Shown here piece after piece: positions 55,313-62,227 of a stretch of DNA of 64,000 bases (its first letter is position 1; every line of letters starts with the position of its first letter). Position numbers and translations under genes: made by a program. The DNA comes from Dyadobacter soli (GTDB lineage Bacteria > Bacteroidota > Bacteroidia > Cytophagales > Spirosomataceae), in assembly GCF_900101885.1 (NCBI RefSeq), contig NZ_FNAN01000008.1, forward strand, positions 124,001-188,000. Direction: 5' to 3'. The notes under the pieces are model-generated. The model was not told the DNA's origin. It made no database searches and was given only the letters and a program-made list of their open reading frames with translations.

Positions 55313-56524
55313 TCAGTTCAGCGGTGGTGTGTCGGTAGTGGCGATGAGATTCGGGTTCAGCCAGTCGTCGGCTTTGTCGTAGAGCAGCTGGAATAATGTG
55401 CGTTCGGTTACGAGGAAACGCGCTTGCAGCGTCATACCCTTTTTCAATTTTCCGACGTAACCGTTTTTGAGTGTCAGCGTGTTTTTGTCCAGTTTACAGC
55501 GGACTTTGAAGAATGGCGGTTCTTTCCCATTGGTATACACGTCGTTGGAAATCGAAATAACCTTTCCGGTTACGAGGCCCCATTGGTTGTAATTGTATGC
55601 ATCTACCTGCAAGCGCGTCTTCGTGCCGGGGTGAATGAGCCCGATGTCTTTCGGTAGCACGTACATTTCGGCCACCATGGCCTCATCAGGTGATATCTCG
55701 GCCAATAGCTCGTTGGCCGTAACAATACTCCCGGGCTGTAAACCTTTCAGTTGCTGGATCGTGCCGCTGATCGGCGCTTTCACCTCATAGAAATCCTTTT
55801 CGCGCAAGTACTGCTGGTCCTGTGATTCCAACTCGCGGGTTTTCATGCGCAATTGGGTAAGCGCGGCTTCCCAACGGGCTTCTTCCTCCTCCATAATCGT
55901 TTTGATGCGGCTGGTAGCAGAGCTGTGCAGCAATACCGCGCGGTCATACTCTGCTTCGGAGATCGCCTTTACCTCGTGGAGTTTTTTGCTTCGTTCGAAA
56001 TCTTTCTCGACCGTCGCCAGGGTCGTTTTGGCGTCGTTGATACGTTGCCAGAACAATGCAAAGTCCTGTTTGTACAGCCCGCTCGCGAGCCCCGGCTTTT
56101 TACTCCAATTGTTGGTGCGGCTTAAATGGAGGAGAATATTAAGGTCTTTGATCTGGTTGAGGTAGTCGTCCTTCTGAGCTTTTACAAGCTGGTTTTGTTC
56201 GCGCAGAATGCCGGCTTCGATTTTCAATAATGTCTGCCCCTTGCGTACCCGCTGGTTTTCGGAGACGAAAACCGAGTCGAGGCGGCCGCTGACCAATGCT
56301 TTGATTTCATTCCGGTCGTCGGTGGCGCGGATAATGCCGGTACTTTTCACGCTCACATCCACGGCAATGACGAACAGGCCGATGAATGCGATGATCGTCA
56401 TCAGGATCATGACCCGGTACACCACCCCTGAGCGCGTGTGATGCTTGTGAAAGTGGTAATCGGCGGTGTATTCCAGAATTTCCGGGGGGAATATCCTGTT
56501 TTTGTCTGGCTGAGGATTGTTCAT
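55313..56524 (-). CDS. HlyD-family membrane-fusion adaptor
   Basis: 403 aa. One inner-membrane helix (about 33-55) follows a short cytoplasmic tail. Then come a lipoyl-type segment (VSGRLDSVFVSENQRVRKGQTLLKIE), a long coiled-coil hairpin (about 110-240) and the second lipoyl half (VKAPISGTIQQLKGLQPGSIV). A beta-barrel region contains GTKTRLQVDAYNY. It bridges the C39 ABC exporter to an outer-membrane channel. No TolC-like gene is adjacent, so a shared TolC is likely. Confidence 0.95.
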   Translation of the reverse strand: MNNPQPDKNRIFPPEILEYTADYHFHKHHTRSGVVYRVMILMTIIAFIGLFVIAVDVSVKSTGIIRATDDRNEIKALVSGRLDSVFVSENQRVRKGQTLLKIEAGILREQNQLVKAQKDDYLNQIKDLNILLHLSRTNNWSKKPGLASGLYKQDFALFWQRINDAKTTLATVEKDFERSKKLHEVKAISEAEYDRAVLLHSSATSRIKTIMEEEEARWEAALTQLRMKTRELESQDQQYLREKDFYEVKAPISGTIQQLKGLQPGSIVTANELLAEISPDEAMVAEMYVLPKDIGLIHPGTKTRLQVDAYNYNQWGLVTGKVISISNDVYTNGKEPPFFKVRCKLDKNTLTLKNGYVGKLKKGMTLQARFLVTERTLFQLLYDKADDWLNPNLIATTDTPPLN

Positions 56525-56560
56525 AGTGTGATCGTTCTGGTGGGGCTGTAATGCTCAAAA

Positions 56561-56587
56561 AGCGGGAACAGCCGTGCCGTTCCCGCT
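56561..56587 (-). terminator. Intrinsic terminator between the peptide gene and the exporter genes
   Basis: On the minus strand a perfect 9-bp stem AGCGGGAAC/GTTCCCGCT with a 9-nt loop is followed by TTTTT. It lies 20 bp after the peptide stop and 37 bp before the hlyD-like start. Partial read-through would give much peptide mRNA and less exporter mRNA, as in bacteriocin operons. Confidence 0.8.
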
Positions 56588-56606
56588 CTTATATCTGAAT
56601 TCAGTT

Positions 56607-56819
56607 CTATTCTGTGATAGAATTCAAAATGGCGCCCAGGTCAAGGCCAAGACCGAAGCTGGTTTTCTCCCAGGATCCGTCTTCGTCTTTCGACTCATTG
56701 CTGAAATTCAATCCCAGCGCGCCGGTAATTCCGCCTGTCGACGACGAGTCGCCGCCAAGGCCCAACAAACCACCATTGATTTCTCTCATTTCTTGTGCAT
56801 TCAATTCTTGGAGTTTCAT
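56607..56819 (-). CDS. Double-glycine-leader secreted peptide precursor
   Basis: 70 aa. The leader MKLQELNAQEMREINGG has the acidic/hydrophobic pattern and the Gly16-Gly17 cleavage point of C39 substrates. The 53-residue core starts LLGLGGDSSSTGG. It has no Cys, about 11 Gly, a net charge near -6, one Trp and an amphipathic GLGLDLGAILNSI tail. This differs from typical cationic bacteriocins. The exporter and adaptor genes follow directly. Possible roles are bacteriocin, signal, or a modified natural product, although no modification enzyme is present. The core resembles no family I know. Confidence 0.87.
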   Translation of the reverse strand: MKLQELNAQEMREINGGLLGLGGDSSSTGGITGALGLNFSNESKDEDGSWEKTSFGLGLDLGAILNSITE

Positions 56820-57307
56820 AATGCAAAAAATTTAATTGAAACATAGCCTACTCTTTTTCAGGTTTTCAGCGTCCCCTGCTTGAACGTTGAGGTTCGGTGA
56901 CGTTTGTTAAAGCACTATGCCATTGGCGGCACAATGAATTGACAATCAAACAACTAACAGGAATAAAATACAACTCAGAAGAGTAAAGTGAAGTAATCCG
57001 AACGCAGAAGCGATTCGTATCATGCGCGCGGTTCCATATACAACGGGCACGAATATGACGGCACGGAACGCGGCGTCGCAGAGGCGTTGTGACCTCGATT
57101 TGGCAAAAATACCGGTGAATGAGATGGTCGGAATGTCCGGTCGAAAATCAAAGCAAGACAATGGGGAAACGCTTGTGTCGATTTAGTCTACAATCGGAGA
57201 AAGTAGTTCGGCATACTCCCCGATTTCAGTTTACAAGTAATCGGTCCGGTCCGTTTGATGCGTATGTTTTAAATAATTAACCTGCTACACACTTATATAT
57301 TCATTTC
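56820..57307. other. Intergenic region between the GG-peptide gene and the divergent XRE gene
   Basis: 488 bp. It should hold the promoters of both genes. The closest -7 match for the peptide gene is TATGTTTC (56845-56838), one base off consensus. For the XRE gene it is TATGTTTT (57263-57270), also one off. A 71-codon minus-strand frame (57161-56946) is hydrophobic at its end but shows no family, leader or promoter; I do not call it a gene. The stretch about 57010-57180 is more GC-rich than its flanks. Confidence 0.5.
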
Positions 57308-57565
57308 ATGAGCAACACGATAGAGGCTAAAATGCGGGCAGTGGCGACAAATATCAGGAAGATCAGGGAGTACCGCGATTATACTCAGGACTACCTCGCC
57401 ATGAAGCTTGGCATTTCGCAGAACGCGTACAGTAAGATCGAACTCGCGTACACGCGCATTACGCTCGAACGCCTGGTGCAGATTGCCCAGATCCTCGAAG
57501 TAGACTCGGTAGATTTGCTGAACGGCAATGCGGAGGACCTGGTGAGGCTGCATGCCGGCAAATGA
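57308..57565 (+). CDS. Small XRE-family HTH regulator
   Basis: 85 aa, essentially one Cro/CI-type HTH (about 14-68: IRKIREYRDYTQDYLAMKLGISQNAYSKIE...LERLVQIAQILEV) and a short tail. It has no sensor domain. It is divergent from the GG-peptide operon, so it may control it, although this is positional inference only. Its stop codon lies in the first unit of an 8-bp tandem repeat. Confidence 0.92.
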   Translation: MSNTIEAKMRAVATNIRKIREYRDYTQDYLAMKLGISQNAYSKIELAYTRITLERLVQIAQILEVDSVDLLNGNAEDLVRLHAGK

Positions 57566-57640
57566 TTGAATGATTGAATGATTGAATGATTGAATGATTG
57601 AATAAAAAACTATTCGGTCATTCGGTCATTCAATCATTCA
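57563..57640. repeat. Five tandem 8-bp repeats facing an inverted array
   Basis: Exactly five TGATTGAA units at 57563-57602, then a 10-nt spacer, then TTCGGTCA twice, TTCAATCA once and a partial unit (57613-57640). TTCAATCA is the reverse complement of TGATTGAA, so the two arrays can pair into a long hairpin between convergent genes. It may serve as a two-way transcript end. The unit number may vary by slippage. Confidence 0.85.
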
Positions 57641-57652
57641 AAATTAATCAGC

Positions 57653-59137
57653 TCAGATCACTTCGAGAATCCGCTCGATAGCCACCTGATAACCAATTTT
57701 CTCCTTTAACTCATTGATATGAACACGTTCCTGCTCCATTGAGTCGCGGTGGCGGATGGTTACGGTGTCGTCTTCCATAGTCTGGTAATCCACCACGATA
57801 CAGAACGGCGTTCCGATCAGGTCCTGCCGGGTATAACGTTTGCCGATCGCCGCATTGTCGTCGTAAACCGTACGGAATGACGATTTCAGAGAGCTAGCCA
57901 ACGCCTGTGCTTTTTCAGCCAAACCATCCTTTTTAACCAACGGCAACACCGCCGCCTTGAATGGCGCCAATGCAGGGTGTAGTTTCAGGAATGTACGCTC
58001 TTTCGCAGCGTCGCCCTCGCCTACCGATTCCACGGTATAAGCATTGCAGAAAGTCGCGAGGAACAGACGGTCGGCGCCCACGGATGTTTCCACCACGTAG
58101 GGAATGTAGTTACCGTATGGCTTGCCGTTCTCGTCGAGGTCGGCGTCGAAGTATTGTTGTTTTTTCTTCGAAAGCTCCTGATGGTTGCGCAAATCGAAAT
58201 CCGAACGGGAGTGGATACCTTCGATCTCGCGGAAACCGAACGGGAATTCGAATTCGATATCGACAGCCGCCTTCGCATAATGCGCAAGCTTTTCGTGGTC
58301 GTGGTATTTCAATTTCTCGGCAGGTAGTCCTATCGCCTTGTGGAACTTCAACCGCGCCTCTTTCCATTTGTTATACCACTCTTCTTCGGTGCCGGGGCGA
58401 ACGAAGAATTGCATTTCCATTTGTTCGAATTCGCGCATACGGAAGATAAACTGGCGCGCCACGATCTCATTACGGAATGCCTTACCGATCTGTGCGATAC
58501 CGAAAGGCACCTTCATACGGCCGCTTTTCTGCACGTTCAGGAAGTTGACAAAAATACCCTGCGCGGTTTCAGGACGGAGGTAAATCATGCTGGTATCTTC
58601 GGCCACCGATCCTACCTGCGTGCTGAACATGAGGTTGAACTGACGAACCTCCGTCCAGTTGCTCGTGCCCGACACCTGGCATTTGATCCCTTCCGCGATG
58701 ATCAGCTCGCGAACCCCGTTCAGGTCTTCGGCGCTGAGCAAGCGGCCCATTTCAGCGAGCAACGCTTTCGCTTTTTCTGGCTCGCCATCCTTTTCATATT
58801 GTTCTGCCTTGCCTTCCAGAAGCTGGTCGGCGCGGTAGCGTTTCTTGGAATCCTTGTTATCGATCATCGGATCGTTAAAACCATCGACATGGCCGGATGC
58901 CTTCCACGTGAGCGGATGCATGAAAATCGCCGCATCGATACCGACAATATTGTCGTTCAACTGCGTCATAGCCTTCCACCAGGCCGCTTTCAGGTTGTTT
59001 TTCAATTCGACGCCGTTCTGACCATAATCGTAAACGGCTTGTAATCCATCATATATTTCGGAAGAAGGGAATACAAAACCGTATTCCTTCGCGTGCCCAA
59101 CAATGTCTTGCAGAGAGGTAGCAGGTGCCTGGCTCAT
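57653..59137 (-). CDS. glyQS: Glycyl-tRNA synthetase (single-chain alpha2 type)
   Basis: 494 aa, eukaryote/archaea-like GlyRS as used in Bacteroidota. Class II motifs are visible: GVELKNNLKAAWW and MHPLTWKASGHVDGFNDPM in the catalytic entry, RPETAQGIFVNF (motif 2 region) and GADRLFLATF (motif 3). The C-terminal anticodon-binding domain includes GLAEKAQALASSLKSS and RHRDSMEQERV. It charges tRNA-Gly in the cytoplasm. It has its own -7 element upstream. Confidence 0.98.
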   Translation of the reverse strand: MSQAPATSLQDIVGHAKEYGFVFPSSEIYDGLQAVYDYGQNGVELKNNLKAAWWKAMTQLNDNIVGIDAAIFMHPLTWKASGHVDGFNDPMIDNKDSKKRYRADQLLEGKAEQYEKDGEPEKAKALLAEMGRLLSAEDLNGVRELIIAEGIKCQVSGTSNWTEVRQFNLMFSTQVGSVAEDTSMIYLRPETAQGIFVNFLNVQKSGRMKVPFGIAQIGKAFRNEIVARQFIFRMREFEQMEMQFFVRPGTEEEWYNKWKEARLKFHKAIGLPAEKLKYHDHEKLAHYAKAAVDIEFEFPFGFREIEGIHSRSDFDLRNHQELSKKKQQYFDADLDENGKPYGNYIPYVVETSVGADRLFLATFCNAYTVESVGEGDAAKERTFLKLHPALAPFKAAVLPLVKKDGLAEKAQALASSLKSSFRTVYDDNAAIGKRYTRQDLIGTPFCIVVDYQTMEDDTVTIRHRDSMEQERVHINELKEKIGYQVAIERILEVI

Positions 59138-59198
59138 TCTATTCGTTTAAAATCAATAAGAAAAAAGACTATTAAATCCATCAAAATCATGAATTTGG

Positions 59199-59206
59199 CA
59201 AAATTA
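59199..59206 (-). promoter_or_regulatory. -7 promoter element for glyQS
   Basis: The minus strand reads TAATTTTGCC, an exact TAnnTTTG match, giving a leader of about 55-60 nt. Confidence 0.5.
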
Positions 59207-59410
59207 GGGATTTTGACGGCATTGCGCATTGGTACCCGGCGGGAAATCCGGCGTTAATTTTTCTTTAAATCGCGTGCGCCGCTGAACAGGGTTGTCCGTT
59301 AGCGAACAGCAAAACGGCTATTTTTAAGTGTAAATCATTAATAATCAACAAAAAACACGATTGGCATATAATTTATTCGTGTAATAGCACTGACTAACAA
59401 ACCTTGACTT

Positions 59411-61807
59411 ATGCTATTCAACTACCTCAAAATATCGATCAGGAACTTCCGCAAGCAGCGGTTGTTCAGCGCGCTGAATATCCTGGGCCTCGGCATCGGC
59501 ATCGCCGCCGTGTGGCTCATGGTGCTGTATGTGGCCGACGAACTCAGCTACGACCGCTTCCACACCAAAGCCGACCGCATTTACCGCGTTACGCAGCAAT
59601 CCGAATGGGCCACTGGCAGTTTTAATCTGGCATCCACCTCCGCGCCATTCTCGCCGGCATTGCAAAATGAATATCCTGAGATCGAAAAAGCCGTGCGCAT
59701 CAGCGCCGAGGGCGGCGGCAAAATCCGGTTTGGCGAGAAGCAAGTCGATGCCTACGACGTCTTTTTTACCGACGCCTCCGTTTTCGACATTTTCTCCTAT
59801 TCATTTCTGTATGGTGATCCTAAAACCGCATTGCGCGAGCCACAGAAGATCGTGCTGACCAAGACCCTGGCTACCCGCATATTCGGGGACGCGGCAAAGG
59901 CAATGGGACAAACCGTGTTCTTCTCCAATAATTTCCCGAATGTCGTAACCGGCGTAATCGAAGACGTTCCTACCAACTCTCACCTGGTTTTCAGCGCATT
60001 GAGGTCACTACCTCCCGACTTTACCGGCGGCTGGCAGGACGGCGATATTTATACTTATCTCCTCTTGAAGGAAGGCACAGATGCCCGTAAGCTCGAAGCG
60101 AAATTCCCTGCTTTTTATACCAAATACCTCAAAAAAGAGATGGGTGATGCCGATTATCGTATGAACCTGCAACCGCTGACGTCCATTCACCTGCATTCGC
60201 ATCTGGGTTTCGAGTTCAGCACGAACGGCAATATCAAAACGGTTTACATTTTCTCCGCCATTGCATTGCTCATCCTGGTCATTGCCTGCATTAATTATAT
60301 GAACCTCTACACCGCCCGCTCGCTCAAACGGGTGCGCGAGGTAGGCGTGCGCAAGGCCATCGGATCGCAGCGTTTCCAGCTCATCGGGCAGTTCCTGACC
60401 GAGTCATTTATGATGACGATACTGGCAGGTTTTGTAGGATTTCTTTTAGCGAGTGCCGCATTACCATTTTTCAACCGGCTTGCAGAAAAATCGTTGAGCC
60501 TGGATTTTCATGACAACAACATCGCCACTATTGCCATCGCGGTGGCATTCCTGCTGCTGATCGGGCTGCTCAGCGGGTTGTATCCTGCATTAATGCTCTC
60601 GGGGTACCGGCCGGTTATCGCATTGAAAGGCCAGCTGGGCAGCCAGACAGGCGGCGCGGGTTTCCGGCAATCGCTGGTGGTGTTCCAGTTTGCAGCCACG
60701 GTGGTGATGATCGCCTGCTCGGGTATTGTGTACCGGCAGATCCGGTATGTCAATCAGAAAGATTTAGGTTTCAACAAAGACCAGGTCCTGACTTTTCATA
60801 TCGACAAAAGCGAAGTAAGAACGCAGGTAGGCGCGTTGAAAGAGAAACTTGGCCAGAATCCGCTGATCGAAAGCTCCGCAGCTGCAAGTAACCCCATCGG
60901 CAACAATTTTATAGGCTCTACCGGTTTGCTCATTGAAACCAGCAATGGCGAAATCCCTTCGACCACCCAAATGACCCAGCGTTTCATGGCCGACGCCGAT
61001 TACCTGCGGACGATGGAGATCAAACTGCTGCAAGGCCGTGATTTTATCAAAAATTCCCCCGCTGACCTGGCCGGTTCCGTGCTGGTGAACGAAGCATTGG
61101 TTAAAAAACAAGGCTGGACAAACCCCATCGGCAAGAGAATGCGTTATCCTGCGGACAAGGACGGCAATGTAACGGAGCTGACCATTGTAGGTGTGACCAA
61201 CGATTTTCACATTTATTCGCTGCAACATAAGATCGAGCCGCTGGTCATCCAGTTCGCTCCGCCGACAGAACAGGACAATATGTATGTGCGCATCAACGCC
61301 GCCAAAACCCCCGAAGCGCTCGCGTATATCAGCCAGGTATACAAAACTTTCGACGCCGAAGCACGCCCGGAATTCCAGTTCCTGGATGAAAATTTTGCCA
61401 AACAATACCAGGCGGAGCAACGCCAGGGCAATGTGCTGCTGGCATTCGCGGTACTGGCCATCGTCATCGCCTGCCTCGGCCTTTTCGGCCTGGCTGCATT
61501 CGCTGCCGAAGCGCGCACGAAAGAAATCGGCGTACGCAAAGTGCTCGGCGCCAGCGTCCAGAATGTGGTGCTGATGCTTTCCAAAGATTTTATTAAGCTG
61601 GTGCTCATTGCGATTGTCATAGGGACGCCCATTGCCGTCTACTCCATGAACAAATGGCTGGAAAACTTCGAATACCGCGAAACACTATCCTGGTGGATCT
61701 TCGCCCTGGCCGGCATCATCGCCATCGTGATCGCGTTGGCAACCGTCAGCTCGCAAGCATTGAAATCGGCACTGACCAACCCGGTGAAGGCGTTGAGGGC
61801 GGAGTGA
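59411..61807 (+). CDS. FtsX/MacB-type ABC permease, duplicated form
   Basis: 798 aa. An N-terminal helix (about 20-42) is followed by a MacB-like periplasmic core, then two sets of three FtsX-family helices (about 280-400 and 675-790). RSLKRVREVGVRKAIGS and ARTKEIGVRKVLGA are the repeated FtsX signatures. There is no ATPase domain or adjacent ATPase gene. Such orphan permeases form large families in Bacteroidota and probably couple to a shared ATPase for mechanotransmission or lipoprotein/peptide transport. A second member follows 415 bp downstream. Confidence 0.93.
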   Translation: MLFNYLKISIRNFRKQRLFSALNILGLGIGIAAVWLMVLYVADELSYDRFHTKADRIYRVTQQSEWATGSFNLASTSAPFSPALQNEYPEIEKAVRISAEGGGKIRFGEKQVDAYDVFFTDASVFDIFSYSFLYGDPKTALREPQKIVLTKTLATRIFGDAAKAMGQTVFFSNNFPNVVTGVIEDVPTNSHLVFSALRSLPPDFTGGWQDGDIYTYLLLKEGTDARKLEAKFPAFYTKYLKKEMGDADYRMNLQPLTSIHLHSHLGFEFSTNGNIKTVYIFSAIALLILVIACINYMNLYTARSLKRVREVGVRKAIGSQRFQLIGQFLTESFMMTILAGFVGFLLASAALPFFNRLAEKSLSLDFHDNNIATIAIAVAFLLLIGLLSGLYPALMLSGYRPVIALKGQLGSQTGGAGFRQSLVVFQFAATVVMIACSGIVYRQIRYVNQKDLGFNKDQVLTFHIDKSEVRTQVGALKEKLGQNPLIESSAAASNPIGNNFIGSTGLLIETSNGEIPSTTQMTQRFMADADYLRTMEIKLLQGRDFIKNSPADLAGSVLVNEALVKKQGWTNPIGKRMRYPADKDGNVTELTIVGVTNDFHIYSLQHKIEPLVIQFAPPTEQDNMYVRINAAKTPEALAYISQVYKTFDAEARPEFQFLDENFAKQYQAEQRQGNVLLAFAVLAIVIACLGLFGLAAFAAEARTKEIGVRKVLGASVQNVVLMLSKDFIKLVLIAIVIGTPIAVYSMNKWLENFEYRETLSWWIFALAGIIAIVIALATVSSQALKSALTNPVKALRAE

Positions 61808-61822
61808 GGGAGGAAAGGAAGG

Positions 61823-61858
61823 ATGGAGGAAGGGGACGGAATTTTCGCCTTCCTCCAT
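61823..61858. terminator. Hairpin after the first FtsX-type permease gene
   Basis: A perfect 11-bp stem ATGGAGGAAGG/CCTTCCTCCAT with a 14-nt loop, 15 bp past the stop. No U-run follows, so terminator strength is doubtful. Confidence 0.45.
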
Positions 61859-61941
61859 TCCTCCTTACGGGAATCACTTTTATCGCGAATCGCGTAACGA
61901 TGTAACGTTGGTAGTAATGCAAATCACCAGCAATCCGAAAA

Positions 61942-62062
61942 ATCCCGTCAGGGATGTAACAACATATCACACGTTTGCGTTGGCGTTGTTGTTACATGCC
62001 CAAGGGCATTTGAACACTTGACTGCTACAATTTTGCTACCAATATTACATGCCTAACGGCAT
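61942..62062. repeat. Three REP-like short palindromes
   Basis: ATCCCGTCAGGGAT (61942-61955), ATGCCCAAGGGCAT (61996-62009) and ATGCCTAACGGCAT (62049-62062) are imperfect or perfect dyads. Each lies next to GTAAC, GTTAC or ATTAC. The shared design suggests members of a dispersed intergenic repeat family, as seen with REP elements. Confidence 0.6.
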
Positions 62063-62090
62063 TTCTTGTGCCCCTTACTCCTTTCCGACA

Positions 62091-62168
62091 TCCTCCCTTC
62101 CACCCCATCCTCCCTTTCCTCCCTTTTCTCCCTTCCTCCCATTCTTCCCTTCCTCCCTTTCCCTCCCT
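62091..62168 (+). repeat. Polypyrimidine tract with degenerate TTCCTCCC units
   Basis: 78 nt with only three purines (62102, 62107, 62141), built from loose repeats of CTCCCTTC/TTCCTCCC. It is the complement type of the purine tract at 61808-61836, and may form unusual DNA structures or be a slippage product. Confidence 0.75.
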
Positions 62169-62203
62169 GTTAAAAAAAGTTAAACAAAACCCACCTGACG
62201 CCC

Positions 62204-62227
62204 AGCATGTTAATTTTGAAACATGCT
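62204..62227. promoter_or_regulatory. Palindrome spanning a -7 element and the start codon of the second permease
   Basis: AGCATGTT (62204-62211) and AACATGCT (62220-62227) form perfect 8-bp arms around an 8-nt loop. The loop and arm junction contain TAATTTTG (62211-62218), an exact TAnnTTTG. The ATG at 62223 is inside the right arm. A start site near 62222 would give a leaderless mRNA. The dyad could be an operator. Confidence 0.5.

Larger units (their letters stand above)
61808..62222. other. Repeat-rich spacer between two FtsX-type permease genes
   Basis: 415 bp with no gene. In order it holds a purine-rich tract with an 11-bp hairpin (stem arms 61823-61833 and 61848-61858), three short GTTAC/GTAAC-flanked palindromes (61942-62062), a polypyrimidine tract (62091-62168) and a palindrome over the next start codon (62204-62227). 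Confidence 0.75.

Noticed and set aside
56946..57161. 71-codon minus-strand frame with a hydrophobic end upstream of the GG-peptide gene
   Set aside because: It has no GG leader, no promoter match and no family resemblance. It could be an immunity protein by position, but nothing in the sequence supports that.
57563..57640. Short tandem repeats considered as a CRISPR-like array
   Set aside because: Units are 8 bp and contiguous, with no spacers. It is a simple tandem repeat with an inverted copy.
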